A DNA stretch of 64,000 nt, from NCBI GenBank assembly GCA_038244815.1, contig JBBRTB010000009.1, forward strand, positions 1 to 64,000. The letters are read 5' to 3'. Shown piece after piece: positions 19,129-28,039 of this stretch; position 1 is the first letter of the stretch, and every line of letters begins with the position of its first letter. The position numbers were made by a program, and so were the translations under genes. The notes below the pieces were generated by a model, which made no database searches, was not told the DNA's origin, and saw nothing but the letters and a program-made list of their open reading frames with translations. This DNA is from DASVHS01 sp038244815 (GTDB lineage: Bacteria > Acidobacteriota > Thermoanaerobaculia > Gp7-AA8).

Positions 19129-19317
19129 TCCTCCGGAGTGCTCTTCCAATTCCGCTTCGGTCATGAATTCCGTCGGATCGTCGTTGCCGCAGGTCTGGCA
19201 GAGGGCGGACGCGACCTGTGCCTTCGAGTCGAGCTCGAACTGATAGGTCGGAGTCTCGCACTGAAGACAGATCAGATACTCCGGTTCGCCATCCATGAGA
19301 ACGAAAGGATAACTCAC
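19126..19317 (-). CDS. Small zinc-ribbon protein
   Basis: 63 aa with two CxxC knuckles (LICLQCETP and ALCQTCGND) separated by about 20 residues, a rubredoxin/zinc-ribbon spacing, and an acidic C-terminus (TEAELEEHSGG). The GTG start at 19317 overlaps the upstream stop (GTGA) and has GGAGG 4 nt before it; the internal ATG at 19296 has none. It is translationally coupled to the secreted protein gene. Function unknown. Confidence 0.7.
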   Translation of the reverse strand: MSYPFVLMDGEPEYLICLQCETPTYQFELDSKAQVASALCQTCGNDDPTEFMTEAELEEHSGG

Positions 19318-20081
19318 TGGGCCTCGGAGGGCGAGGCTCCGAAAGCAGGCAGAACGAAGCGGGCCACGTTCGTGGCATTCTCGATGACCGAGGCGTAAAC
19401 GTGCGTGTCAGGCCAGGAGGTTTCCACGACCACCGAGAAGTGGTCGCCATCCGTGATGAGTGGGAAGGCGCTCTGGATCGACATGTGCCAGAGCGCGTTC
19501 GGAGGGAGGAACAACCGGGTGACAGCGAGGTTCCGCCCGGGCACGCGCTGCAGGGCCAGCGTGAAGTCGGCCACCGTCGATCCGAGGTTCACGAGCCCGA
19601 GGTTTGTTCGAAACTCACCGGAAAAGGAGAGCTCGTGGAGCACGCGCACGGGGAAATACGTCGCGCCATAGTTGATGGTGATCGGCTGCGGCGCGAAGGT
19701 GTCGGTGCCGCGCGTGCCGTATGCGGTGGCGAAGATCGTCACCGAATGGCGAGCGCTGGTCTGCACCACCAGTGGCGAGAGTCCGCTCTCGACCCCGAGG
19801 GCCGAGGCCACATCGGGGAGATGCAGGGTCGCGCCTGCCGCCATCGGCAGCATCACGAAATTCGCATCGGGCGCGGCCGGCATCGTCAATACGACGGAGG
19901 CGTCACCGCCGGTGTCGTTGCGCAGAACGACATCGGTGTGCCAGTGCACGCCGTTGGCTCCGGTCACGCTTCCCACCACCGGCACGACGACGGTCGAAAG
20001 GGGCGGAGGCTGCTCGGTATTCGTCTGCGCGGACGCGGCTGTGCAGACGAGCAGCAGCGCGACCGTAAGCCGTAGAGCCAT
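19314..20081 (-). CDS. Secreted beta-rich protein, function unknown
   Basis: 255 aa from ATG 20081 (MALRLTVALLLVCTAASAQ, a textbook signal peptide); the frame is open further upstream but that part has no start with a ribosome-binding site. The mature protein consists of repeated beta-strands with VVVPVVGSVTGANGVHWHTDV and a second half beginning TNLGLVNLGSTVADFTLAL. This suggests two copies of an immunoglobulin-like fold, such as occurs in extracellular proteins of soil bacteria. No enzyme motif is visible. It follows the terpene genes with a 34-nt gap and is coupled to the zinc-ribbon ORF. Confidence 0.65.
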   Translation of the reverse strand: MALRLTVALLLVCTAASAQTNTEQPPPLSTVVVPVVGSVTGANGVHWHTDVVLRNDTGGDASVVLTMPAAPDANFVMLPMAAGATLHLPDVASALGVESGLSPLVVQTSARHSVTIFATAYGTRGTDTFAPQPITINYGATYFPVRVLHELSFSGEFRTNLGLVNLGSTVADFTLALQRVPGRNLAVTRLFLPPNALWHMSIQSAFPLITDGDHFSVVVETSWPDTHVYASVIENATNVARFVLPAFGASPSEAQ

Positions 20082-20115
20082 CTGGCTCGTAGACGTTTTC
20101 GCGCTCACGCGGGTT

Positions 20116-21054
20116 TCACACGAAATGGGGCCGCAGCATGCGCGCACCGACGACCATCACTTTCTGCAACGGCGATAGCGACAGCCGCTCGCGGATGACC
20201 GTGAGCGGAGCTTTGCGCAGTTTCGCGAGCACGGTGGCGTAGACACCGCCCATCAGCAGGGTGGGGAAGCGGGCGTCGAAGGACAGCTCCCCGAGCAGCG
20301 GCTCGGCGGCGCGGAAGTACGACTCGGCCCGGTCGATCTGGAACTCGATCATCCGGCGCATCGCTCCGTTTTGCACGCGCGCGAAGAGGTCGGCCTCGCT
20401 GATGCCGAATCGCCTCAGCTCCTCTTCCGGAATGTAGATGCGGTTGCGGGTGAGGTCGTCGCCGATATCCCGTGTCACGTTGGTCAACTGCAGGGCGGTC
20501 GAAAGGCTGCGCCCATGCTCGATGGCCGCGTCGGTCCTGTAACCGAAGATCGAGAGCGAGATGTCGGAGATCGAAGCGGCCACCAGGTCGCAGTAGTGAA
20601 GCAGCTCGGCGAACGTCGCGTAACGAGTCTTCACAAGGTCCAGCCTGCACCCGTCGATCAGAGCCTGGAACCCGCTCCTCGGAATCGCGAAGTGCTGCAG
20701 CGCGTCCGCGAGCGCGATCGTGATGGGATGCTCGGGCCGGCCGGCGTAACAACGCTCGAGCTCCGCGGCCCAGTGGTTCAGGGCTGTGAGTGTTGGGTCC
20801 TCTGTGCTCGGAGCTGGGAGCTGGGTGCTCGGTGCTCGGGGCTCGGTTTCATCGATCCCAGGCCCGAGGCCCGAGGCCCGAGGCCCCGTCGGAGGACCCT
20901 CATCGACGATATCGTCAGCCCAGCGGCAGAACGCGTACGCGGCATACACCGCACGCCGTTTCTGCTTCGGCAGAAATCGAAAGCCGACGGAAAAGTTCGC
21001 GCCGTGCTTGCGGGCGATCCCGCGGCAGTAGGCGTAGGCCTGGTCGACGTTCAT
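20116..21054 (-). CDS. Squalene/phytoene synthase family prenyltransferase with a repeat-encoded insert
   Basis: 312 aa. Joins two prenyl diphosphates head to head. Start ATG 21054 (MNVDQAYAYCRGIARKHG) overlaps the upstream stop by 4 nt. The first Asp-rich motif is DDIVD (47-51) and the second is LTNVTRDIGDD, both binding diphosphate-Mg; RIYIPEEEL follows as in HpnC/HpnD/CrtB. Residues about 52-87 are unlike the family and are encoded by a 105-nt heptad repeat (20795-20899) placed right behind the first catalytic motif; family similarity resumes at LNHWAAELERCYAG. Both motifs and the frame survive, so the enzyme may be active. Hopanoid or carotenoid product cannot be decided. Confidence 0.88.
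   Translation of the reverse strand: MNVDQAYAYCRGIARKHGANFSVGFRFLPKQKRRAVYAAYAFCRWADDIVDEGPPTGPRASGLGPGIDETEPRAPSTQLPAPSTEDPTLTALNHWAAELERCYAGRPEHPITIALADALQHFAIPRSGFQALIDGCRLDLVKTRYATFAELLHYCDLVAASISDISLSIFGYRTDAAIEHGRSLSTALQLTNVTRDIGDDLTRNRIYIPEEELRRFGISEADLFARVQNGAMRRMIEFQIDRAESYFRAAEPLLGELSFDARFPTLLMGGVYATVLAKLRKAPLTVIRERLSLSPLQKVMVVGARMLRPHFV
20795..20899. repeat. Heptad repeat array inside a coding sequence
   Basis: Fifteen phased 7-nt units. The first half follows CGGTGCT (GGGTCCT, CTGTGCT, CGGAGCT, GGGAGCT, GGGTGCT, CGGTGCT, CGGGGCT, CGGTTTC). The second half follows CGAGGCC (CCAGGCC, then three CGAGGCC). Total length 105 nt = 35 codons, so the prenyltransferase frame is preserved. 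Confidence 0.8.
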
Positions 21055-22181
21055 TCCGCCACCGGTCCCAGTGGAGGGACCTTCATCTCCGTGTCGCGCG
21101 ATCGGCACCAGTGATCGGCAGGCTTGTGCTGGCAGCGTCCGCGATGCCGCCACACCCGGCGCACCAGCGGCGCCAGCAGCGCCTTCCACCACGAGTGGCG
21201 ATGCCATCCGCCGAGGTATTGGTGGAAGTCGCGGGCGCGCGAGGCCTGGCGGACGAACATCGAGAGTCCGGTATTGCCTCCGGTCTCGTACAGAAACCGA
21301 TTGACGAGACTCGTCTCCTGTTTGGCTCCGAACTCGTGCTTCCAGAGCTCATCGAAGTCGCGGTCCTCCAGGATGCTCCGGGCGGCGAGGTAGCCGCTGG
21401 TGAGCGCGTAGCGGATACCCAGACCGAACAGGTAGTCCTGGAACCCGGCCGCCTCGCCGACGAGAAGCGCTTTCCCGGCGACAGCATGGTCCTTCAGATG
21501 AAAGTTCATGTACGAGTAGCCGGTGCGCGTCTCCCGCGGAATGACGAAGGGGTGCAGCCGCTGCGCCGCGGCGAGCGAATGGTCGAAGTAGTCGTCGATG
21601 CGCTTGAAGTCGGCGACGATCGCGCAGCCGAACGTGGCGATGCCGTCGAGGATGAAGAGATAGGAGTAGCCGCCGGGAGAGAGCTCATGGTTGAAGTAGA
21701 CGTCGACGCGCTCGGCCTCGCCGGTGCGCCAGGTCATCTCGCGGGCCAGTCCGTCCGGTGCGGCCGGCCCGGTGGCCAGGATGTCCGCGTCAGTGAGCCG
21801 GCTGTTGAAGATGATGTCGACCCCGAGGGCGCGAGCCTGGGCCAGGAGCGCGCGATCGAGGGTGCCGTCTTCTGCGCCGCGGCGGATGAAGTAGCCGTAG
21901 GGCTCGGCGCTGCGGATCTCGCGCGCTGTACCGCGGTGGTTGTAGAACGTCGCCCACGTCGCCGGCCGAAGATAGAAGTCGCGGGCGATGCCGATGCGGT
22001 CGAGAAGCTCGGGGACGCTCTCGTGCTCCGAAGTCCCTTCGATGATCTGCAGGTCGCCGATGAAGCGTTTGCCGACGTCGGACCTGGCCTCATGAATTTC
22101 GACGGATCGGCCGGCCCGTGCGAGCACAATGGCTGCGGTCAGACCTGATGGCCCCGCCCCTGCAATACGAATCGGTTGCAT
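21051..22181 (-). CDS. Geranylgeranyl-reductase-family FAD oxidoreductase
   Basis: 376 aa. The N-terminal Rossmann motif is GAGPSGLTAA (residues 8-17), and the second flavin motif is KALLVGEAAGFQDYLFGLGIRYAL in the middle of the protein. The C-terminus carries a possible metal or iron-sulphur cluster site (RCQHKPADHWCR), typical of some GGR-type enzymes. These enzymes reduce or desaturate prenyl chains. The stop overlaps the prenyltransferase start (ATGA), so the two act in one terpenoid pathway. No SD precedes the ATG, but TAAGAT lies 8 nt upstream, fitting a leaderless start. Divergent from murJ. Confidence 0.82.
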   Translation of the reverse strand: MQPIRIAGAGPSGLTAAIVLARAGRSVEIHEARSDVGKRFIGDLQIIEGTSEHESVPELLDRIGIARDFYLRPATWATFYNHRGTAREIRSAEPYGYFIRRGAEDGTLDRALLAQARALGVDIIFNSRLTDADILATGPAAPDGLAREMTWRTGEAERVDVYFNHELSPGGYSYLFILDGIATFGCAIVADFKRIDDYFDHSLAAAQRLHPFVIPRETRTGYSYMNFHLKDHAVAGKALLVGEAAGFQDYLFGLGIRYALTSGYLAARSILEDRDFDELWKHEFGAKQETSLVNRFLYETGGNTGLSMFVRQASRARDFHQYLGGWHRHSWWKALLAPLVRRVWRHRGRCQHKPADHWCRSRDTEMKVPPLGPVAE

Positions 22182-22189
22182 CTCGCGCC

Positions 22190-22195
22190 ATCTTA
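22190..22195 (-). promoter_or_regulatory. Candidate leaderless -10 box (TAAGAT) of the GGR-like gene
   Basis: TAAGAT ends 8 nt before the ATG, so transcription would begin almost at the start codon. No matching -35 is visible. Confidence 0.35.
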
Positions 22196-22211
22196 TCGTT
22201 CTGATATCGAC

Positions 22212-23909
22212 GTGAATTCCGCATCGACCGGATCAACCGACGTGCCGCAGCCTGCCGCCAAGCGCCGGCCGCGCGCCGGCTTCGCCATTCTGGTGGCGGC
22301 GGGGATTCTTCTCAGCCGCCTCTCCGGCCTGGTGCGCCAGAAGATGTTTGCGCACTATCTCGGCAACTCCGATGCGGCGGGCGTGTTCTCGGCGGCGTAT
22401 CGCATTCCGAACTTTCTGCAGAACCTCTTCGGCGAGGGGGTCCTGTCGGCGTCGTTCATTCCGGTTTACGCGAAGCTGCTCGCGGAAGGGGATGAAGAGA
22501 CCGCGGGCCGCGTGGCCGGGATGGTGGCGTCGCTTCTGGCGCTGACGGTGTCGGTCCTGGTTCTGGTGGGTGTGCTGCTGACACCGTGGCTGCTGATCGT
22601 GATCGCTCCCGGTTTCAAGGGCGAGGTCCGCGAGCTGACGATCACGGTGGTGCGCATTCTCTTTCCGGGGATCGGCCTGCTGGTGATGTCGTCCTGGTGC
22701 CTCGGGATTCTGAACAGCCACCGGAGGTTCTTCCTGTCGTACGTCGCGCCGGTGCTGATGAACGTGGCCATGATCGCCACGCTGGTCATCTTCGGCGGCC
22801 GGGTCTCCGATCGCGGACTGGCGGTGATGGCGGCGTGGGGGACGATGGTCGGCGCGGCGATGCAGTTCGGGATCCAGTTGCCATTCGTTCTCCGCTCGGA
22901 GAAGGGATTGCGTTTCGCCATCGACACGGCATTCGCGCCGGTGCGGGAGGTCGTAAAGAACTTCATGCCGGTGGTCTTCGGGCGGGGAGTGGTGCAGATG
23001 AGCGCCTACCTCGACAACCTCCTGGCCACGCTGCTGGGGACGGCGGCGGCCTCGGCGCTGGCGTATTCACAGATGATCTCGCTCCTGCCGATCAGTCTCT
23101 TCGGCATGTCGGTGGCGGCGGCGGAACTGCCGCAGATGTCCAGCGCCATGGGCACGGACGAAGAGATCAACGCGGCCCTCCGGAAGCGCATGCATCGCGG
23201 GCTGCGGCAGATCGCCTTCTTCGTGGTTCCGAGCGTGATCGCCTTCATCGCCATCGGCAACGTGATCGTGGCGGGGCTTTATCAGGGCGGCCGGTTCGGA
23301 GCTTCCGACACGCTCTACGTCTGGTACATCCTTATCGGCTCGACCGTCGGGCTGCTGGCGGTGACGCTGGGCCGGTTGTACTCGTCGGCGTTCTACGCGC
23401 TGCGTGACACGAAGACGCCGCTGCGCTTCGCCATGCTGCGGGTCGGACTCACGGGCATTCTCGGCTATCTGTTCGCGCTGCCGCTCCGTCCGTTGCTGAT
23501 CTCGGCGATGGAGGCCATGCACGTGCCCATTCCTCTCGTTCAGGGAAGTACGGTGCCGCTCGGCGCGATCGCGTTGACCGCGACGGCCGGCGTGGCGGGC
23601 TGGCTGGAGTTCCTGCTGCTGCGCCGTGCGCTCGGCCGGCGCATCGGGTCCGTTCACGTGGAGGCCGCGTTCCTCATCCGGCTCTGGATCGCCGCGATCA
23701 GCGCGGGGGTGGCGGGAGCGGCGTTCAACATCTACGTGACGCCGGGCCTGGGGGCGCATCTGCCGCACATCCTCCCGCACATCCGAGACGGTGCCATCGT
23801 CTGCCTCGTCTTCGGCTTCATCTACTTCGGGTTCACGATGATCCTCGGTGTGCCCGAGGCCAGGGCCACGCTGTCACGGTTCAAGCGCAGAACAGCGGCG
23901 CCCGAATGA
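22212..23909 (+). CDS. murJ: Lipid II flippase MurJ
   Basis: 565 aa from GTG 22212; the longer frame from a TTG at 22176 overlaps the divergent gene. Moves lipid II across the inner membrane for peptidoglycan assembly. MVN/MviN hallmarks are present: ILLSRLSGLVRQKMFAHYLG with the essential Arg region, AAYRIPNFLQNLFGEGVLSASFIPVYA, and AYSQMISLLPISLFGMSVAAAELPQMS. About 14 transmembrane segments fit the sequence. The dppD start follows 43 nt downstream, so limited co-transcription is possible. Confidence 0.95.
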   Translation: MNSASTGSTDVPQPAAKRRPRAGFAILVAAGILLSRLSGLVRQKMFAHYLGNSDAAGVFSAAYRIPNFLQNLFGEGVLSASFIPVYAKLLAEGDEETAGRVAGMVASLLALTVSVLVLVGVLLTPWLLIVIAPGFKGEVRELTITVVRILFPGIGLLVMSSWCLGILNSHRRFFLSYVAPVLMNVAMIATLVIFGGRVSDRGLAVMAAWGTMVGAAMQFGIQLPFVLRSEKGLRFAIDTAFAPVREVVKNFMPVVFGRGVVQMSAYLDNLLATLLGTAAASALAYSQMISLLPISLFGMSVAAAELPQMSSAMGTDEEINAALRKRMHRGLRQIAFFVVPSVIAFIAIGNVIVAGLYQGGRFGASDTLYVWYILIGSTVGLLAVTLGRLYSSAFYALRDTKTPLRFAMLRVGLTGILGYLFALPLRPLLISAMEAMHVPIPLVQGSTVPLGAIALTATAGVAGWLEFLLLRRALGRRIGSVHVEAAFLIRLWIAAISAGVAGAAFNIYVTPGLGAHLPHILPHIRDGAIVCLVFGFIYFGFTMILGVPEARATLSRFKRRTAAPE

Positions 23910-23952
23910 CGCCGGGGCTGGGAATGACACGGGTCTTGCTACGATCGCTGTC

Positions 23953-25008
23953 GTGACCGAGGTCCAGCCTGTGGGAATGACCGGAGCGCGTGTGGCGGAG
24001 GCCGATGTGAATCCCGCCGAGGCGCTGCTCGAAGTCAGGAACCTGCGCACGTCGTTCTTCACCGAAGGCGGGGTGGTGAACGCCGTCGACAACGTGTCGT
24101 TCAGCGTGCGGCGCGGCGAGGCGGTGGCACTGGTCGGTGAGTCGGGTTGCGGAAAGAGTGTCACCGCGATGTCGATCATGCGTCTGGTGGCCTCTCCGGG
24201 AAAGATCACCGGCGGGGACGTGTGGTTCAAGGGCCGCGACATCACCGCGCTTTCGGAGCGGCAGATGCGCGAGGTGCGGGGCAACGACATCGCCATGGTC
24301 TTTCAGGAGCCGATGACGTCGCTCAATCCGGTGTTCAAGATTGGCGCGCAGGTGGCGGAGGCGATCCGCATCCACCGCAAGATGCCAAAGAAGGCCGCGT
24401 GGAAAATGGCCGCGGAGATGCTGGAGCTCGTGTCCATTCCCGATCCGGTCAGGCGCCTCGACGACTATCCACATCAATTGTCCGGCGGGATGCGCCAACG
24501 CGTGATGATCGCCATGGCCTTGTCGTGCAATCCCGAACTGCTCATCGCGGACGAGCCGACGACGGCGCTCGACGTCACCATCCAGGCTCAGATCATGGAG
24601 TTGCTGGCAGACCTGCAGCAGCGGCTGGGTCTGGCCGTACTCCTGATCACGCACGATCTCGGCGTGGTCGCGGAGTTCTGCGAGCGCGTGGTCGTCATGT
24701 ATACGGGGCGCATCGTCGAAGAGGCGGGCGTTCGCGAGCTCTTTGCCAATCCGGCGCATCCATACACGCGCGGACTTCTCCGATCGCTGCCGAGCGTCAC
24801 GAAAGCCGGCGGCGAACAGCGGTTGCCCACGATCAAAGGGATGGTTCCGCCGGTCAGCGCTCTTCCGCCGGGATGCAAATTCAACCCACGCTGCCCGGAC
24901 GTCATGGACATCTGCCTCGGCAGGGAGCCGGCCAGGATGATCGTGAGACCGGGACACGATGCGCGGTGTTATCTGCATGGGGACGAGGCGGACCCGGAGA
25001 GGGTTTGA
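23953..25008 (+). CDS. dppD: Dipeptide/oligopeptide ABC transporter ATPase (DppD/OppD type)
   Basis: 351 aa from GTG 23953 (the ATG at 23977 is an alternative). Walker A is GESGCGKS, the Q-loop is MVFQEPMTSLNP, the signature LSGGMRQRVMIAMAL and Walker B LLIADEPTTALD. The C-terminal oligo_HPY extension has the cysteine set CKFNPRCPDVMDIC...RCYLH, which in relatives binds an iron-sulphur cluster. It pairs with the downstream DppF; the permeases and binding protein are 9 kb away (33967-37432). Confidence 0.92.
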   Translation: MTEVQPVGMTGARVAEADVNPAEALLEVRNLRTSFFTEGGVVNAVDNVSFSVRRGEAVALVGESGCGKSVTAMSIMRLVASPGKITGGDVWFKGRDITALSERQMREVRGNDIAMVFQEPMTSLNPVFKIGAQVAEAIRIHRKMPKKAAWKMAAEMLELVSIPDPVRRLDDYPHQLSGGMRQRVMIAMALSCNPELLIADEPTTALDVTIQAQIMELLADLQQRLGLAVLLITHDLGVVAEFCERVVVMYTGRIVEEAGVRELFANPAHPYTRGLLRSLPSVTKAGGEQRLPTIKGMVPPVSALPPGCKFNPRCPDVMDICLGREPARMIVRPGHDARCYLHGDEADPERV

Positions 25009-25023
25009 CGCTATGAGAAGCGA

Positions 25024-25036
25024 AATGTTGAACATT
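25024..25036. promoter_or_regulatory. Perfect palindrome between dppD and dppF, possible operator
   Basis: AATGTT-G-AACATT lies in an AT-rich 62-nt gap between two ABC ATPase genes. The symmetry suits a dimeric regulator or a small mRNA hairpin; no regulator can be named. Confidence 0.3.
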
Positions 25037-25070
25037 CACCATTTGTGTTTTCTGCCGGGAAGTCGCTGCC

Positions 25071-26261
25071 ATGCCTGACACCCCCTTCTTTCCCGGCGAC
25101 GACGGTGTCGAGTCAGCCATCACGGGCGGCCTGACCACGACGGCCGATCAGACGGCACGCGAGCGCGAGATCGTCACCAGGGCGCCGCACGACCGCGACG
25201 AGCAGGCGCACTCGCAGCAGACGCCGGTTGTTCCAATGGGAAAAGGCGAGGCGCTGCTCATCGTCCGCGATCTCCGGAAGTACTTTCCGGTGAAGCGGGG
25301 CTTGCTCGCGCGCACCGTGGCGAACGTGAAGGCCGTGGACGGGGTGAGCTTCGGTGTTTCCCGTGGCGAGACCCTGGGCCTCGTCGGCGAGTCCGGCTCG
25401 GGCAAGACCACCGCGGGACGATGCATCCTCCGTCTCATCGAGCCGACGTCGGGCTCGATCGTCTTCGAAGGCACGGATGTGATGGCACTGGACTCTGCCG
25501 GCATGCGCAACATGCGTCGCGACATGCAGGTCGTGTTTCAGGATCCGTACGCGTCGCTCAATCCGCGGATGACCGTCGGGACGATCGTCTCCGAGCCCCT
25601 GATCATCCACGGCGGCATGAGCTCGAGCGAACGCGCCGATCGGGTCGCGCAGCTTCTGGAGAAGGTCGGGCTCAATCCCGAATACCGGAAGCGATATCCG
25701 CACGAATTCTCCGGCGGCCAGCGCCAGCGGATCGGCGTGGCCCGGGCTCTGGCGACGAATCCGAAGTTTCTCGTGCTGGACGAGCCCGTGTCCGCGCTCG
25801 ATGTGTCGGTCCAGGCCCAGGTCGTCAATCTGCTGCAGGACCTCCAGGAGGAGCTCGGCCTCACATACCTCTTGATCGCGCACGACCTCTCGGTCGTCGA
25901 ACACATTTCGACACGTGTTGCGGTCATGTATCTGGGCAAGCTCATGGAGGTCGCCGATCGGGCCTCGCTTTACGCCGATCCGTTGCATCCGTACACCAAG
26001 GCGTTGCTTTCGGCGGTGCCGGTGCCCGATCCGACCGTCCGGAAGAGCCGGATTCTACTCAGCGGAGACATCCCCACCCCGCTCGACCCGCCGGGGGGCT
26101 GCGTGTTCCACACGCGCTGTCCGATCGCGCAGTTCCCGGTGTGCAAGGAGGTCGTGCCGCCGCTCGTCGAGCACAAACCGGGGCAGTTCGCGGCCTGTCA
26201 CTTCGCGGGCCAGGCCCTTCCCCCCAACCCTTCGGTGCCCTCGCGCGTCTCATCGTCATAG
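25071..26261 (+). CDS. dppF: Dipeptide/oligopeptide ABC transporter ATPase (DppF/OppF type)
   Basis: 396 aa. Walker A GESGSGKTT, Q-loop VVFQDPYASLNPRMTVG, signature FSGGQRQRIGVARAL, Walker B FLVLDEPVSALD and switch His in IAHDLSVVEHIS are intact. The C-terminal extension with paired cysteines (GCVFHTRCPIAQFPVC) is typical. Residues 1-55 before MGKGEALLIVRDL are an unusual low-complexity extension, so the start could be the ATG for that Met. It works with DppD as a heterodimeric motor for peptide import. Confidence 0.92.
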   Translation: MPDTPFFPGDDGVESAITGGLTTTADQTAREREIVTRAPHDRDEQAHSQQTPVVPMGKGEALLIVRDLRKYFPVKRGLLARTVANVKAVDGVSFGVSRGETLGLVGESGSGKTTAGRCILRLIEPTSGSIVFEGTDVMALDSAGMRNMRRDMQVVFQDPYASLNPRMTVGTIVSEPLIIHGGMSSSERADRVAQLLEKVGLNPEYRKRYPHEFSGGQRQRIGVARALATNPKFLVLDEPVSALDVSVQAQVVNLLQDLQEELGLTYLLIAHDLSVVEHISTRVAVMYLGKLMEVADRASLYADPLHPYTKALLSAVPVPDPTVRKSRILLSGDIPTPLDPPGGCVFHTRCPIAQFPVCKEVVPPLVEHKPGQFAACHFAGQALPPNPSVPSRVSSS

Positions 26262-26365
26262 AATTCCAGCGCCGCGAGGAGAGCATCGCGCGCGAAACTC
26301 TCAACCCATCCGTTCGTAATTAGACGCGTGATCTGGCTCCGCCAGGATCGGGAGGACGACTCAAC

Positions 26366-28039
26366 ATGACGGTAGCTCGACGGTGGACATCGATCATTTG
26401 TCTGTCGCTGACGGCGACAACGCTGCTCGCGCAGACAACCACCACCACACAGACGACAGCGACGGGCTCGACGGCGCAGAGAACCACGCAACCCGTGACC
26501 GCGGAGACCGATAAGGATCTGACCGATCCCAACGCGATGAAGGTCAGCATGCAGGACGCGCTGCGCACGTCGATGGAACGGAACCTCGGCATCGCGCTCC
26601 AGACCTACGACTACCGCATGGCCGGTGAGAGCCTGCGCTCGCAGTACGGACTGTACGACTGGTTCGCATCGGCAACGCTCAGCCGCGCCAAGGTGAAGGG
26701 AACGGATGCCAACGGAAGCACCTCGACCGAGACCGATCTCGCCAACGTCGGTGTCGCCCAGAATCTCCCGGCCGGGGGCAACTACTTCCTCGGATTCAGC
26801 AATAGCCGGCAGGGAGAGTCGTTCAGCCCCAACCTCGGGCTTTCGGTCAGTCAGCCGCTGCTTCGCAATTTCGGCATCGATGTGAGTCGCCGCAGCATTC
26901 TCATCGCCCGCAACACGCTCGGGATCAGCCGCGAGTCGTTCCGGCTGGCCCTCATGAACGCGGCGCTGACGGTCGAGCAGGCCTACCTCGACCTCGTCTA
27001 CGCCCGCCGCAACGTGGAAGTGGTCAAGCAGTCGCTGTTCCTGGCTCGCGACCAGTCCCGCATCACCCAGATCCGCATCGATGTCGGCGCGTCGGCTCCG
27101 CTCGACATCCTGCAGCCGCGCGTGCAGATCGCCACGACCGAGGAGCAGTTGATCAGCGCGGTCGCTCTGGTGCGGAGTGCCGAAGACCGGCTGCGCGCGG
27201 CCCTGAACCTTCCGCCCGGGGAGTGGAGCCGTCCGATCATTCCCACCGATCCGGTCGAATACGCCCCGGTCAACGTCGACATGAACGCCGCAGTGACGCA
27301 GGCCCTGGAGCTGCGGCCCGAGCTGCGCCAGGCGGCGCTGGCGATGGACACCCGCCGCATCAGCTATCTCTATGCGCGGAATCAGGTGCTGCCACAGCTC
27401 GACCTCAACATGAACTATCACGCGGCGACTTCGCGCACGGTCACTGGCTTCGATCCGAACGGGGTTCCGATTTTCTCGACGCCCTCATACACTCAGGGAC
27501 TGAAGCAGGTCGGGAGGATCGAGTTTCCGGCGTGGTCGGTGGGAGTGACCGTCGGTGTGCCGCTTTCGAACATCGGAGCGCGCGCGGAGCGCAAGCGTGC
27601 TGAGCTCGATCTCGATGCCTCGCGCGTCGATCAGGCCACGACCGCGCAGACGATCATGCTGGCGGTGCGCAGCGCGGCGCGCGACGTGGACACGGCGTCG
27701 CGGACCATCGTGGCTTCGCGCACCGCGCGCGAGGCAGCCGAGCAGAACCTGGAAGCGGAGCGCCGCCGTTACGAGAACGGGATGACCACGAACTTCCAGG
27801 TCCTGACGATCCAGCAGCAGCTCTCGGATTCCCGCGTGCGCGAGTTGCAGGCCCAGGTGGGCTACGCCGAGGCGCTGGCGAATTACCACCGTCAGGTGGG
27901 CGACATCCTCGATATCAATCACATCATGGTCGACGAGCCTGCCATGGCCTCGGAGCCGCGTGTCTTCAGTCTCCTGGATCGCTACAATTGGCTGAACTAC
28001 GGACCCGCGGCACATCCCACGGAGACCACGACCAAGTGA
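26366..28039 (+). CDS. TolC-family outer-membrane efflux protein
   Basis: 557 aa with a signal peptide (CLSLTATTLLAQ) followed by a Thr-rich linker. Two OEP repeats are visible, each with long coiled-coil helices (SMERNLGIALQTYDYRMA and LNAALTVEQAYLDLVYARRNVEVV in the first; AERKRAELDLDASRVDQAT and AAEQNLEAERRRYENGMTTNFQVLT in the second). It should form a trimeric channel across the outer membrane. GGGAGGA lies 9 nt before the ATG. The following Yip1 gene overlaps its stop. No inner-membrane pump or membrane-fusion gene is adjacent; the nearby LolD-type ATPase may be a partner. Confidence 0.88.
   Translation: MTVARRWTSIICLSLTATTLLAQTTTTTQTTATGSTAQRTTQPVTAETDKDLTDPNAMKVSMQDALRTSMERNLGIALQTYDYRMAGESLRSQYGLYDWFASATLSRAKVKGTDANGSTSTETDLANVGVAQNLPAGGNYFLGFSNSRQGESFSPNLGLSVSQPLLRNFGIDVSRRSILIARNTLGISRESFRLALMNAALTVEQAYLDLVYARRNVEVVKQSLFLARDQSRITQIRIDVGASAPLDILQPRVQIATTEEQLISAVALVRSAEDRLRAALNLPPGEWSRPIIPTDPVEYAPVNVDMNAAVTQALELRPELRQAALAMDTRRISYLYARNQVLPQLDLNMNYHAATSRTVTGFDPNGVPIFSTPSYTQGLKQVGRIEFPAWSVGVTVGVPLSNIGARAERKRAELDLDASRVDQATTAQTIMLAVRSAARDVDTASRTIVASRTAREAAEQNLEAERRRYENGMTTNFQVLTIQQQLSDSRVRELQAQVGYAEALANYHRQVGDILDINHIMVDEPAMASEPRVFSLLDRYNWLNYGPAAHPTETTTK

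Noticed and set aside
20795..20899. CRISPR array
   Set aside because: The unit is 7 nt without spacers; no CRISPR-like repeat-spacer pattern or cas gene occurs anywhere in the window.
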